A stretch of 54,729 nucleotides of DNA. It comes from Rhodanobacter fulvus Jip2. GTDB lineage: Bacteria > Pseudomonadota > Gammaproteobacteria > Xanthomonadales > Rhodanobacteraceae. Below are positions 38,479 through 46,967 of this stretch, piece by piece. Positions within the stretch are counted from its first letter, which is position 1. Each line of letters begins with the position of its first letter. Under the pieces are notes generated by a model. It made no database searches, had not been told where the DNA came from, and was given only the letters and a program-made list of their open reading frames with translations. The position numbers and the translations under genes were made by a program. Location: the NCBI RefSeq assembly GCF_000264315.1, contig NZ_AJXU01000035.1, positions 1 through 54,729 of the forward strand, written 5' to 3'.

Positions 38479-39563
38479 GCCTTGGCGGCGCCGAGGCTGC
38501 CCACCTTGTCCGACAGGCGCTGCAGCAACTGGTGCCACGACTTCACGAAGGCCTGCGCGCCATCCTGCTGCAGCTTCAGCGCCAAGGCTTCGATGTCCAC
38601 GCCAGCCTTGGTGATCTGCGCCAGGGTGGCGTCAGCGTCACCGCCGTCGGTGGGCATCACGCCATGCAACTGGCCGTGGTCGGCCAGGGCCAGCAGGGTT
38701 TTCTCCGGCATGGTGTCGATGGTGTCGGGTGCTGCCAGGGCGCTGATGTACAGCGTGTCGGAGGCGCTCGGGTCCTTGGTGCCGGTGCTGGCCAGCAGCA
38801 GGCGCTGCGGCTGGGCGCCGGCGGCGGCCAGTTTCTGCCAGCGCGGCGAGGCCAGCAGTTCGCGGTAGGCGCGATAGGTCTGCTGGCACACGGCGATGCC
38901 CAGCTTGTTGTGCAGTTCCGGCGGCAGCTGCTTGTTGCTGGCCACGTCCCAGCGGCTGACGAAGACCGACGCCACCGAGCCCACCTTCGGGTCCAGTCCG
39001 GCGGCGATGCGGCGCTCGATGCCGCGCATGTACGCCTCGGCCACGGCCAGGTACTGCTGGCAGGAAAACAGCAGGGTCACGTTGATCGGGATACCGGCGA
39101 AAATCGCCTCCTCGATCGCCGGCACGCCCTCGGGGGTGCCGGGGATCTTCACGAACAGGTTGGGGCAGTTGCCCTGGTCGTGGATCAGCCGGGCGGCCTC
39201 CAGCGAGCCGGCGGTGTCGGCGGCCAGCAGCGGGGAAACCTCCATCGACACCCAGCCGTCGACCTGCTTGGTGGCGTCGAAAACGGGCTTGAACAGCTTG
39301 GCGGCGCGGCGCAGGTCTTCCAGCGCCAGCTCGGTGAACAGCGCTTCGCCGGACAGGCCGGCCTGGGACTTGGCCTTGATGCCGTCGTCGTAGGCGTCGC
39401 CCTCGGCCATCGCCGCTTCGAAGATGCTGGGGTTGGAGGTGAGGCCGGTTACCGAGAAATCGGCGATGTAGCGGGCCAGCGTGCCGTCGTCCAGCATCGT
39501 GCGGGTGATGTTGTCCAGCCACAGACTCTGGCCGAGTTCATGCAATTGTTGTGTCGCTTTCAT
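38475..39563 (-). CDS. tal: Transaldolase
   Basis: A 362-residue enzyme of the non-oxidative pentose phosphate pathway. The start at 39563 ([20 protein letters not shown]) has GGAG upstream. Motifs are [14 protein letters not shown], the Schiff-base Lys in [17 protein letters not shown] and [19 protein letters not shown]. Length and sequence fit the TalB-like subfamily common in actinobacteria and xanthomonads. Its stop overlaps pgi. Confidence 0.94.
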   Translation of the reverse strand: MKATQQLHELGQSLWLDNITRTMLDDGTLARYIADFSVTGLTSNPSIFEAAMAEGDAYDDGIKAKSQAGLSGEALFTELALEDLRRAAKLFKPVFDATKQVDGWVSMEVSPLLAADTAGSLEAARLIHDQGNCPNLFVKIPGTPEGVPAIEEAIFAGIPINVTLLFSCQQYLAVAEAYMRGIERRIAAGLDPKVGSVASVFVSRWDVASNKQLPPELHNKLGIAVCQQTYRAYRELLASPRWQKLAAAGAQPQRLLLASTGTKDPSASDTLYISALAAPDTIDTMPEKTLLALADHGQLHGVMPTDGGDADATLAQITKAGVDIEALALKLQQDGAQAFVKSWHQLLQRLSDKVGSLGAAKA

Positions 39564-39629
39564 GCGGACTCCATGGTGCCTTGTTGCGGATTGATCGGAT
39601 GGGGCATTCATTATGGACGTATGGACGGC

Positions 39630-40361
39630 TCAACCGGATGGCAAGCTCGTCGATGGCAGATTGATGACCGCCCCGGTGGGCAGGAAACTTCCAAGCTTAC
39701 GCCCGCGCAGGTCACCGATGCACGCAATGGTGATGTCGGGGGCCGGATCGACGGTGTCGCCGGCGGCATTTTCCGCGTAATGGCCCTGGCGCACGAACAC
39801 GGTGGTCAGCCGGCTGCCCATGTGCTGTTTCATCCGCGCCAGCAGGTGCGGCTTGTCATCCACCATCACGTAATGCGCCGCCGGGTAGCGCTGCTGCATC
39901 GCTACCAGCATGCGGTCCTTGTGCAGGTAGACCATGACGTGGCCGCCCAGCGCCTGCCACAGCCCGGCGCGGTGGATCTTGCGTGGCTGGAACACGATGT
40001 CGCCGTCGGACAGCAGCGCCGTGGGGCCCAGCGACTGCAGGTGCGCCACCGTTTCCAGCGCCTGCGGGTACAGCCGCTCGGCGAACGGGTAATCCAGCAG
40101 CCAGCCGGACATGTCCAACAGTTGCGGGTCGTTGTCCAGTCCGGCGCGGAAGCATTCCAGCGTGCCCAGGTAATCGGCGTAGCCCAGCTCCTGGCGGCGC
40201 TGGTCGTAGATCTTCCAGTAGCGTTCGCGCGCCGCGGCGCCGAACAGGCGCTCCAGCTCGTCGCCCAGGTCGTCGCGAAAGCGGTCGTTGTCCAGCAGGG
40301 TGTTGTCCACGTCGCACAGGAAAACGACGGCCGGGGTGGCGTTGTCGGTATCGGTCAGCAT
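39630..40361 (-). CDS. HAD-superfamily hydrolase
   Basis: A 243-residue predicted phosphatase. HAD motif I is FLCDVDNTLLDND (nucleophile Asp), motif II TALLSDGD, motif III Lys near HKDRML, and motif IV YVMVDDKPHLLARMK. It starts within the last codons of zwf (7-bp overlap) and is followed by tal after 66 bp, so it is part of the pentose-phosphate operon. The substrate is unknown; removal of a sugar phosphate or of a damaged metabolite is plausible from context only. Confidence 0.85.
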   Translation of the reverse strand: MLTDTDNATPAVVFLCDVDNTLLDNDRFRDDLGDELERLFGAAARERYWKIYDQRRQELGYADYLGTLECFRAGLDNDPQLLDMSGWLLDYPFAERLYPQALETVAHLQSLGPTALLSDGDIVFQPRKIHRAGLWQALGGHVMVYLHKDRMLVAMQQRYPAAHYVMVDDKPHLLARMKQHMGSRLTTVFVRQGHYAENAAGDTVDPAPDITIACIGDLRGRKLGSFLPTGAVINLPSTSLPSG

Positions 40362-41761
40362 GGTTCACTGGTCTCCGCTTGCGGGTCGTGCCAGCCTTCG
40401 GCGCTGGCGACGACGTCAGCGGCGGCGGCCGGCCCCCAGGTGCCCGGTTCGTAGGGTGCGACCGGGCTTTCATGATTCAGCACGCGGTCGACCACGGCCC
40501 AGGCCGCCTCCACGCATTCATCGCTGGTGAACAGCGAGTTGTCGCCGCGGATCGCGTCGCCCAGCAGCCGTTCGTACGGCGATTTCTCCGGCGTCGTGTC
40601 GTGCCGCGCCACCAGTTCCACCGGGTTGCCGCGCATCGCCTCGCCCGGCCGCTTCACCCGCGCGCCCTCGGCAATCACCACCTCCGGGCTAAGCCGGAAG
40701 CGGAAGTAATTGGATTCCGGTGCGCGGATATCATCGAAGATCGACATCGGCGGTGTCTTCATGTCGACCATCACCTCGGTGGTGGTGATCGGCAGGCTCT
40801 TGCCCGCGCGGATGTAGAACGGCACGCCGGCCCAGCGCCAGGTGTCGATGTACAGGCGCAGTGCCACGAAGGTTTCCACGTCCGAATCGGGCGCCACGCC
40901 GTCAACGTCGCGGTAGCCGGTGAACTGGCCGCGCACCACGTCGGCCGGCTGCAGCGGACGCATCGCGCGGAACAAGCGCAGCTTCTCGGCGTTGAGCGAG
41001 GCCGGGTCGTTGCCCACCGGCGCGTCCATCGCCAGCAAGGATGTCACCTGCAGCAGGTGGTTCTGCAGCACGTCGCGGATCGCCCCCACGCCCTCGTAGA
41101 ACGAGCCGCGCCCGTCCACGCCGAACTGCTCGGCCATGGTGATCTGTACGCTGTCCACGTAATGGTGGTTCCACACCGGCTCGAACACGGTGTTGGCGAA
41201 GCGGAAATACAGCAGGTTCTGCACCGGCTCCTTGCCCAGGTAATGGTCGATGCGGAAGATCGACGGCTCCGGAAACACCTCGTGCAGCGTGGCGTTGAGC
41301 TTGCGCGCCGACGCCAGGTCGCGGCCAAACGGCTTCTCCACCACGATGCGCGCTTCGTCGGCGCAACCGGCCTGCTTCAGGCCGCGCGCCACCACCCCGA
41401 ACAGCGCGGGCGGTATCGCCAGGTAATGCAGCGGCCGTCGCGCCTCGCCCAGCGCCTGCTTCAACAGCGTGAAGGTGGCCGGGTCGTTGTAGTCGCCGTC
41501 GACGTACTGCAGCTTCGCCGCCAGCTTCGCGAACGCGGCCTCGTCCACCGTGCTGCCCTGCGCCTTGGCCGCATGCACCAGGCTGTCGTGGGCGCGCTGG
41601 CGCAATTGCTCCAGCGTCCAGCCCGAATGCGCGATGCAGATGATCGGCAGATCCAGCCCGTCGCGCTGGATCATCGACTGCAGCGCGGGGAAGATTTTCT
41701 TGTAGGCCAGGTCGCCAGTGGCGCCAAAGAACACGAGGGCATCCGAGCGGGAAATCGGCAT
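40355..41761 (-). CDS. zwf: Glucose-6-phosphate 1-dehydrogenase
   Basis: A 468-residue enzyme starting the oxidative pentose phosphate pathway. The nucleotide fold reads VFFGATGDLAYKKIFPAL, a variant of the common GASGDLAKRKL form. The active site is FRIDHYLGKEPVQNL (catalytic His, binding Lys), with IVVEKPFGRDLASA upstream. Slightly shorter than the usual 485-515 residues. First gene of the zwf-HAD-tal-pgi-pgm-tkt line; the promoter must lie in 41762-42070 but I could not define it. Confidence 0.95.
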   Translation of the reverse strand: MPISRSDALVFFGATGDLAYKKIFPALQSMIQRDGLDLPIICIAHSGWTLEQLRQRAHDSLVHAAKAQGSTVDEAAFAKLAAKLQYVDGDYNDPATFTLLKQALGEARRPLHYLAIPPALFGVVARGLKQAGCADEARIVVEKPFGRDLASARKLNATLHEVFPEPSIFRIDHYLGKEPVQNLLYFRFANTVFEPVWNHHYVDSVQITMAEQFGVDGRGSFYEGVGAIRDVLQNHLLQVTSLLAMDAPVGNDPASLNAEKLRLFRAMRPLQPADVVRGQFTGYRDVDGVAPDSDVETFVALRLYIDTWRWAGVPFYIRAGKSLPITTTEVMVDMKTPPMSIFDDIRAPESNYFRFRLSPEVVIAEGARVKRPGEAMRGNPVELVARHDTTPEKSPYERLLGDAIRGDNSLFTSDECVEAAWAVVDRVLNHESPVAPYEPGTWGPAAAADVVASAEGWHDPQAETSEPC

Positions 41762-42202
41762 AACGGGAACTCACTCCATGCGGGTGGGAATGCAGCCGGC
41801 CGGCTGCACGGCGTGGAAAACGCCATCCGCCGATGGTTGCACTCCCGCGGCGGCAACTCCACTGCCGAGCCTGCGCGAGGCGCGGTTAAGGTGGTGCATA
41901 GGCCAGGTTGGCGCGTGGCTCGTGGCGTGCGAGTGGGCGACGACCGGGGCGGGGCCGGATCACACGCGGCGCACATGGCATGCCGACCGCACGGGCGCAC
42001 GGAACACCTGCGCCGAGGGTTACCTTCCCGCGGCGACAACGACGCCACTCAGCCCGAGCAACGCCCGCAGGCTTCTGCTCCTCCCCCTGCTTGCAGGGGG
42101 AGGTTGGGAGGGGGTAGCGCTTTTCGCTCTGGCGTGACGAAAGAGCAACCCCTCCCCAGCCCTCCCCTGCGAGCAGGGGGGGAGCGGCTCCCGCGCCGCT
42201 TG
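41762..42202. other. 441-bp gap with a dispersed repeat; zwf promoter region
   Basis: No gene is supported. 42071-42187 holds two hairpins, CTCCCCCTGC-TT-GCAGGGGGAG (22 bases) and CCCTCCCCTGC...GCAGGGGGGGAG, related to the repeats between ntrB and ntrC. The remainder presumably contains the promoter of the zwf operon. Confidence 0.5.
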
Positions 42203-42577
42203 CTAAGACATGGCGCGACGGCAGGCGAACCGTCGAATCGCCCACGCCAGCAAGCCGGCAACACCTCCCAGGACAAACGCCCAGAACGGGATAAAGATGA
42301 AAGCCAGTGCGGAGGTGGAGGAGCCGGTCTTGGCGCCGCCCCAGTCGAACAGCCATGCGAGATGAAACCAGACCACGAAAAGCGTGGCGACAACCGCGAA
42401 AGCTGTACGCCCCCACGGGGGCGCGGTACGGGTGCGATGCCCGATCAGGATCATGCACAAGCCCACGATCATGGGCAGTGCATTCCACGCCGCGAACCCG
42501 ACGGAGTCGCCGCCCTGGACGTAAATGGCCAGCGCAATCGCCAACAGGAATGGGGCCGCCAGAAGCATTGTTTTCAT
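42203..42577 (-). CDS. Hypothetical four-helix membrane protein
   Basis: A 124-residue protein with about four membrane segments (MLLAAPFLLAIALAIYV, ALPMIVGLCMILIG, AFAVVATLFVVWFHLAWL, IFIPFWAFVLGGVAGLLAW) and a basic end (RRFACRRAMS). No family recognised. It is the last gene of the all-minus-strand small-gene region, 24 bp after the previous stop; GCCTGAC, an attC-like half motif, lies in that gap (42589-42595). Confidence 0.6.
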   Translation of the reverse strand: MKTMLLAAPFLLAIALAIYVQGGDSVGFAAWNALPMIVGLCMILIGHRTRTAPPWGRTAFAVVATLFVVWFHLAWLFDWGGAKTGSSTSALAFIFIPFWAFVLGGVAGLLAWAIRRFACRRAMS

Positions 42578-42601
42578 GCGCGTCTTCCGTCAGGCGTCGG
42601 G

Positions 42602-42988
42602 CTAGCAGGTCCAGTAGACACGGTTCACAAGATCGACCACCTCGGGCCCTTCGCTGCAGCCACCGGCTTCGTGCGTGGAACGATCCGCCGCATCCGTGCC
42701 GATGACCCACTGCTTGATCGCCACGTTCCACATCAGGGTGCCTTCGGCCACGACGCCGTGCGGAAACACGCGGTTTTCGCCGGGATTGATCAAGACGATG
42801 TGATGGCCGCGGATTGTTGCCGTCAAGGAAATGCTCGGCAGGTCGGGCTGTTCGGCGAACCGGTGCCGGAACGTGTATTGGCCTGGCTGGATTGGCAGCG
42901 GTGGCGCCGAACCCGCGATGGCGCTGAACGCCGCGAAAAGCGCGAGGCAGGGAAGGTGCCTCATGCGAAGTCCGAAGATCCGATTCAT
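42602..42988 (-). CDS. Hypothetical exported protein
   Basis: A 128-residue protein starting MNRIFGLRMRHLPCLALFAA, with a signal peptide ending near AIAGSA. The mature part has two Cys (GGCSEGPE and YWTC end) and a central beta-like segment (LTATIRGHHIVLINPGEN). Its ATG overlaps the YdeI-like gene stop as ATGA. Function unknown. Confidence 0.65.
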   Translation of the reverse strand: MNRIFGLRMRHLPCLALFAAFSAIAGSAPPLPIQPGQYTFRHRFAEQPDLPSISLTATIRGHHIVLINPGENRVFPHGVVAEGTLMWNVAIKQWVIGTDAADRSTHEAGGCSEGPEVVDLVNRVYWTC

Positions 42989-43545
42989 GTGTCCGACTCC
43001 GCCGCCTTTGGTGCGCTTAGGCCCTTGCTGTAGAACCCTGACGGATCGAAACAACAAACACGCCGCTGCCCGGAGCCGAGCTTGTCGCAGGCCTCATCCA
43101 CCCGCTTCTGCCGCGTTTTGGCCTGCTTGGCCGACTCGATCCAGTGGATCCAGTCCACCCGCGCCAGCGTCGTGGTGTCGTCCCAAACCGCCCGGGCTTC
43201 CGGGCATGCCGCCAGCGCGTCGTGCAGATCGGATGGCAACGCGGGTTCCGGTTCCTGCGCCACCGGGTTGATCGTCACCGTGACCTTGTCGCCCACCTGC
43301 ACGCCGGCCGCCTTCCGCAGCGCCTCGCCCACTTTCAGCCAGTGGCTCAATTGGCCATCCGGCTCCAGCGTGGCCTGAAAGGCGCGGCCGTCGAGGGTGC
43401 CGGTCACCGTCGTCCGGCCGCGTCGCGGAAGCCGGTCGCTGGCGCTTTTGGGCAGGACCAGAAACGCCCAGGTCGCGTCCTTGCCGGCACTGGCGGGGCC
43501 AAGCAGCTCCGCCTCGAACACGGATGTTCCAACTTCTTCACTCAT
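42985..43545 (-). CDS. DUF1905/YdeI-type (OmpD-associated) protein
   Basis: A 186-residue protein. Residues 1-95 form a DUF1905 beta-barrel (FEAELLGPASAGKDATWAFL, KSASDRLPRRGRTTVTGTLD). The C-terminal part is the YdeI/OmpD-associated tail (LHDALAACPEARAVWDDTTT, IHWIESAKQAKTRQKRVDEA). Similar proteins are annotated as bacteriocin-protection or OmpD-associated, but function is not settled. The start at 43545 lies inside the upstream cation transporter gene (8-bp overlap) and the stop overlaps the next gene, so it is in a coupled chain. Confidence 0.75.
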   Translation of the reverse strand: MSEEVGTSVFEAELLGPASAGKDATWAFLVLPKSASDRLPRRGRTTVTGTLDGRAFQATLEPDGQLSHWLKVGEALRKAAGVQVGDKVTVTINPVAQEPEPALPSDLHDALAACPEARAVWDDTTTLARVDWIHWIESAKQAKTRQKRVDEACDKLGSGQRRVCCFDPSGFYSKGLSAPKAAESDT

Positions 43546-44218
43546 GGGATCGTCCCGCGGACGTCGATGGGATTGACGTCGATGGGATTGGCTGATCACC
43601 GGCGTCGGCGCGGCGAAGCTCATGCCGCGACTGCGACAGCACCGTGATGGCGGAGCGGGTGAAAAGCGCCGCAATGGCAATGCCCACCACCATGTCGGGC
43701 CACCCCGAATGCGTCAGCAGCACACCGCCGGCGGCGGCGATGACCGCCACGTTGGCCATCAGATCGTTGCGCGAGCACAGCCACACCGAGCTCATGTTGA
43801 TGTCGTCGGCGCGATGGCTCCACAGCAGGGCGAAACACACACCGTTGGCCAGCAACGCCAGCAGGCCCACGGTGCCCATGGCCTCGAAGGCAGGGACCTG
43901 CGGCACGAGCAGCCGATAGACCACCTGGCCAAACGCCGCCAGCGCAAACGCGGCCATGATGAGGCCTTTGATGCGGGCCGCGACCGCCTTCGTCCGCAGG
44001 CTCTCGGTCACCGCATAAAGGCTGAAACCGTAGACCAGCGCGTCACCGAGCATGTCCAGCGAATCGGAGACCAGCGCGACCGACCCCGCGGCCAGCCCCG
44101 CAACGAACTCGGCGAAAAACATCGCCGCGTTGATCAGCAACACGATCTTCAGCGTCGATGTCTGCCGCCGGCGCAATGCGTCGAGCTGGCATGCCTTGCC
44201 GGAGCAGCAATCACTCAT
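43538..44218 (-). CDS. Cation diffusion facilitator family transporter
   Basis: A 226-residue inner-membrane metal/proton antiporter. The start at 44218 (MSDCCSGKACQLDALRRRQT) has AGGAGG upstream; the Cys-rich start may bind metal. Six membrane segments are visible, and SLDMLGDALVYGFSLY and CSRNDLMANVAVIAAAG are the metal-binding helices 2 and 5. The usual C-terminal cytoplasmic metal domain is reduced to a short tail, which includes a 5-residue tandem repeat (IPSTSIPSTS). The metal is unknown. Five overlapping or abutting genes from 44932 to 42602 include it. Confidence 0.82.
   Translation of the reverse strand: MSDCCSGKACQLDALRRRQTSTLKIVLLINAAMFFAEFVAGLAAGSVALVSDSLDMLGDALVYGFSLYAVTESLRTKAVAARIKGLIMAAFALAAFGQVVYRLLVPQVPAFEAMGTVGLLALLANGVCFALLWSHRADDINMSSVWLCSRNDLMANVAVIAAAGGVLLTHSGWPDMVVGIAIAALFTRSAITVLSQSRHELRRADAGDQPIPSTSIPSTSAGRSHE
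43560..43589. repeat. 15-bp in-frame tandem duplication in the CDF gene
   Basis: GACGTCGATGGGATT occurs twice back to back (43560-43574, 43575-43589), giving the repeated PSTSI in the protein tail. Confidence 0.9.
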
Positions 44219-44520
44219 GGGGTTTTCCTCCTGGACCGGCGATGGATCCTGTGGACGGCAAACAATGCGATGGCCAGCAGCGCGAACCCGCATGCCGGCA
44301 GCGCGAGCAGCGCGGCCTGGGCGTGATGCACGACCAGGTCGTGCGGGTCGAGGTAGCGTCCGTCCTCATTGAACAACTCGCGATAGCGCCAGTAAAGCGC
44401 GTAGTAGAAGAATCCGAACAGCATCGACGCCATGGCGCACGCGCCGGACGCGCCAGGCAGGAGTCGCGGCGGAAGGCGTGGTCTGTGCATCGAACGTCGG
44501 AACCGTGCCGGCACGCGCAT
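44215..44520 (-). CDS. Hypothetical membrane protein
   Basis: A 101-residue protein, start tentatively 44520 (MRVPARFRRSMHRPRLPPRL), with an alternative Met at 44490. Two hydrophobic segments (ACAMASMLFGFFYYALYW; LLALPACGFALLAIALFAVH) flank a loop LFNEDGRYLDPHDLVVHHAQ. It begins four bases after the SRPBCC gene and its stop overlaps the CDF transporter start (ATGA). Function unknown; the context suggests a link to metal export. Confidence 0.6.
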   Translation of the reverse strand: MRVPARFRRSMHRPRLPPRLLPGASGACAMASMLFGFFYYALYWRYRELFNEDGRYLDPHDLVVHHAQAALLALPACGFALLAIALFAVHRIHRRSRRKTP

Positions 44521-44524
44521 CGCG

Positions 44525-44932
44525 TCACCGATGGCCTTCGACGTACCGGACAAAGTTGTCCAGGATCGCCTGCCAGCCCTGGCGCTGCATGTCGGCGGGG
44601 TGTTCCGTCTCCGCATCGAAAGTGACGCGCACCGTGATGCCCTGCGGCACCGCCACGAACTCGACCAGGCCTACCCGGTCGCCGAACGTGTATTCGATCA
44701 AGGCGTGCGGCTCGACCCGGGTGTAGGTACCGGCGAAATCGAAGCCGGCGCTGCCGTCCCTGGCTTCCATGCGCGACGAGAACTCGCCGCCCACGCGCAG
44801 GTCGACGTTGGCCCGGGTGGTGTGCCAGTCGTCGGACGCGGCGTTCCACTGCCTGATGTCCTGCGGCGTGGTGTAGGCCGCCCAGACCTTGGCGACGGGC
44901 GCGTGGGCGAGGGCTTCAACGGTGAGCTTCAT
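44525..44932 (-). CDS. SRPBCC (AHSA1/START-like) domain protein
   Basis: A 135-residue protein starting MKLTVEALAHAPVAKVWAAY with AGGA upstream. The features TTPQDIRQWNAASDDWHTTR, the GGEF turn (LRVGGEFSSRMEARDG) and the C-terminal helix GWQAILDNFVRYVEGH are typical of the AHSA1-like SRPBCC fold, a hydrophobic-ligand pocket. Substrate unknown. First gene of a five-gene coupled chain. Confidence 0.82.
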   Translation of the reverse strand: MKLTVEALAHAPVAKVWAAYTTPQDIRQWNAASDDWHTTRANVDLRVGGEFSSRMEARDGSAGFDFAGTYTRVEPHALIEYTFGDRVGLVEFVAVPQGITVRVTFDAETEHPADMQRQGWQAILDNFVRYVEGHR

Positions 44933-44986
44933 CGTGGGGTTCCTGTTCAATGCAAGCGACGATCGGGTCGTCGCGCGCCACCGAGG

Positions 44987-45364
44987 CTAGAACATGCCGA
45001 GCCGGTTCGGGGAATCCCGCGGGATTTCCTGGCCGACGTCCCACATCTCGGCGATTTTTCCGTCTTCGAAACGAAGGATGTGGACCACGGCGTATTCCAG
45101 GTCGACCTGCGCGCGGCGCAGGTGGGACAGCGTCGCGACGCGATCGGCCGACTCCATCGTCTGCCGCACGGTGAACGATTTGTTCGGCTCCGATTGCGCG
45201 CTTTGCTCCATCGCCGTCAGCAGCGAATCGCGGTCCCCGGGAAAATAGGCGTTGTGGTGCCGGAAGTTTTCGGCCACGTGGCGGTCGTAGGCCTCCCGCA
45301 CCCTTCCGGATGCGCACAGGGACAGAAACTCGACGGCGATATCGGTTTTGCTGGGAACGGCCAT
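44987..45364 (-). CDS. SnoaL/NTF2-like protein
   Basis: A 125-residue protein with GAGGAG before the ATG. EFLSLCASGRVREAYDRHVA, NFRHHNAYFPGDRDSLLTAM and VVHILRFEDGKIAEMWDVGQ give the SnoaL-like cone fold used by polyketide cyclases and many small enzymes. Substrate unknown. GCCTGAC, an attC-like half motif, lies 31-37 bp upstream (45395-45401). Confidence 0.82.
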   Translation of the reverse strand: MAVPSKTDIAVEFLSLCASGRVREAYDRHVAENFRHHNAYFPGDRDSLLTAMEQSAQSEPNKSFTVRQTMESADRVATLSHLRRAQVDLEYAVVHILRFEDGKIAEMWDVGQEIPRDSPNRLGMF

Positions 45365-45395
45365 GGCGTGCTCCTCGTAAAGGCGATTTGAACGG

Positions 45396-45483
45396 TCAGG
45401 CGTGGAACGGTACGCGCGTCCGGGCCTTCGACGCGATGGGTCGCCACCCTTGGCGTACCGACAAGGCCGAACGCCGCGCCTGA
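45396..45483. other. Structured 88-bp element between two NTF2-fold genes
   Basis: Nested inverted repeats: outer TCAGGCG (45396-45402) / CGCCTGA (45477-45483), inner GGTACGC (45409-45415) / GCGTACC (45453-45459), and a small CGCCA-N4-TGGCG hairpin inside. It could be a REP-like element or a gene-less cassette bounded by attC-like half sites. No gene fits here. Confidence 0.45.
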
Positions 45484-45493
45484 TGCTGGACCC

Positions 45494-45964
45494 TCAGTGT
45501 CCCGGCGGTGGCGTCACCACGGTATTTTGATCCTGCATGATCAACCAGCGCGCGCCGCGTCTGGTCAGGACGAACGTGCGTATGTGCTGCTCGTTCACGT
45601 GCCTGATGCCGTCGGGGCTGGTGAACGTGCTCATGCGGCTGGTCACGGTCGCGACCGCGGCGTCCTTGCCCGCAAACCGCACGTCCAGCTGCTCGATGTT
45701 GTCCGAGACGCCCTTCAGAAAGCTGCCGTGTACCTGATGCAGTTCCTTCAGAACCTGCGCGCGGCCGCGCGTCCTGCCGCCATACGGATTGATGTGGTTC
45801 CAGTCGTCGGTGGTGAAATCCGCCGCATGGTCGAACCCGTGGGTGTTGAAGGCCGCATAGAAGGCTTGCACCGTCTGCCGCACGGCGGCTTCGGCTTTCA
45901 GCGGTTGTGCCGAGGTCGCCATGGATACGGCCAGCAAGACGATTCCAGCGATCAACGCTTTCAT
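45494..45964 (-). CDS. Exported SgcJ/EcaC-like NTF2-fold protein
   Basis: A 156-residue protein; the start at 45964 (MKALIAGIVLLAVSMATSAQ) has GGAGG upstream and gives a signal peptide. The mature domain VRQTVQAFYAAFNTHGFDHA, FTTDDWNHINPYGGRTRG and ARWLIMQDQNTVV fits the SgcJ/EcaC family. A periplasmic place is expected. Substrate unknown. Confidence 0.8.
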   Translation of the reverse strand: MKALIAGIVLLAVSMATSAQPLKAEAAVRQTVQAFYAAFNTHGFDHAADFTTDDWNHINPYGGRTRGRAQVLKELHQVHGSFLKGVSDNIEQLDVRFAGKDAAVATVTSRMSTFTSPDGIRHVNEQHIRTFVLTRRGARWLIMQDQNTVVTPPPGH

Positions 45965-46031
45965 GGTGCCTCCGTAGCTCAGTGGCCAGACGCTGCAACG
46001 AAGCGGCGGCGAGCCGCCCATCGCACGGAGA

Positions 46032-46310
46032 CTACGCCAGCGCGCGCTCGACTTCCTGCTGAATCTGATTGATGACCTCCGCCAGTTCTGGCATGTGGCC
46101 GTACATGTCCAGCTCGCGCGCGGCGATCAGCCCCATGGAGAACGGGCCGGGCCGCTCCTGGCCGGGCTGGCCGGACGCAAACGCCACGCACCAGCGCAAC
46201 TGCCGGGCGATGCTTTGCGCCGGCGCCCAGCCTTGTGCCGCGAGCGGTTCGACCTGCTCCAGGGCCGACCGGGCCATCGTCAACAGCGGCTCGCGCATGG
46301 CCAGCGTCAT
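46032..46310 (-). CDS. Hypothetical helical protein
   Basis: A 92-residue soluble protein starting MTLAMREPLLTMARSALEQV, mostly helical, ending NQIQQEVERALA. Its ATG overlaps the stop of the membrane-protein gene upstream (ATGA). No family recognised; it belongs to the AraC-VOC-membrane protein chain. Confidence 0.6.
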   Translation of the reverse strand: MTLAMREPLLTMARSALEQVEPLAAQGWAPAQSIARQLRWCVAFASGQPGQERPGPFSMGLIAARELDMYGHMPELAEVINQIQQEVERALA

Positions 46311-46528
46311 GCTTGCGGTACGCCGCGTCCCCTGCGGGTATACGGCAGCGCGAACAGGTACAGGCCGGTAAACAGCTGCAGAAAAAGCGGTGGCAGCGGC
46401 GAGTAGGTGAGCCACGATGGCGGCTCGCCCGGTGCCAGCGCACGGGCGATGAAGTTGGCGGCCACGGCTGCCGTGAAAACGATGGACAGCCAGCGATGGC
46501 TCTGCCGCATCCAGCCGCCCCGGTTCAT
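46307..46528 (-). CDS. Hypothetical small membrane protein
   Basis: A 73-residue protein with two hydrophobic segments (WLSIVFTAAVAANFIARAL and LPPLFLQLFTGLYLFALPY). The start at 46528 overlaps the VOC gene stop as ATGA, and its own stop overlaps the next gene the same way. Function unknown. Confidence 0.65.
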   Translation of the reverse strand: MNRGGWMRQSHRWLSIVFTAAVAANFIARALAPGEPPSWLTYSPLPPLFLQLFTGLYLFALPYTRRGRGVPQA

Positions 46529-46947
46529 TGCGCCTCCCGCGACGGCGAGCTTTCGATCATCTTCCATCCATTGCCGGACGGGTCGCGGAAACCGGCATCC
46601 ACGGTGCCGTAGCGATCCACCGGCTCCTGCATGAACTCGACGCCGCTGGCACTCAGCCGCTCGTACGCCGCACGGCAGTCGTCCACCGCCAGCACCAGGG
46701 GCGGCATGGCGCCTTTGGCCACGGCCTCGCACAGCGCTTGCGCGGTGGCCGCATCGTGCATCGGCGGCCCCGGTTTGAACAAGCCGAGCTGGAACGAGGG
46801 CTGTTCCGGATGCTGCACGGTGAGCCACCGGTAATCGCCGTTGCGGGCATCCGTGTGCACGCGAAAACCCAGCTTGTCGACATAGAACGCCAGTGCCTCG
46901 TCCTGATCCCGCACGTACACGCCCGCTACATTTATGCCTTGATTCAT
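46525..46947 (-). CDS. VOC (glyoxalase/dioxygenase fold) family protein
   Basis: A 140-residue protein with the paired beta-alpha-beta units of the vicinal oxygen chelate fold: VAGVYVRDQDEALAFYVDKL, GFRVHTDARNGDYRWLTV and the closing DAGFRDPSGNGWKMIE. Members include glyoxalases, antibiotic-binding proteins and dioxygenases. Preceded after 20 bp by an AraC-type regulator on the same strand, a common pairing. Substrate unknown. Confidence 0.85.
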   Translation of the reverse strand: MNQGINVAGVYVRDQDEALAFYVDKLGFRVHTDARNGDYRWLTVQHPEQPSFQLGLFKPGPPMHDAATAQALCEAVAKGAMPPLVLAVDDCRAAYERLSASGVEFMQEPVDRYGTVDAGFRDPSGNGWKMIESSPSREAQ

Positions 46948-46967
46948 AGAGCCTCCGCTGATTGGAT

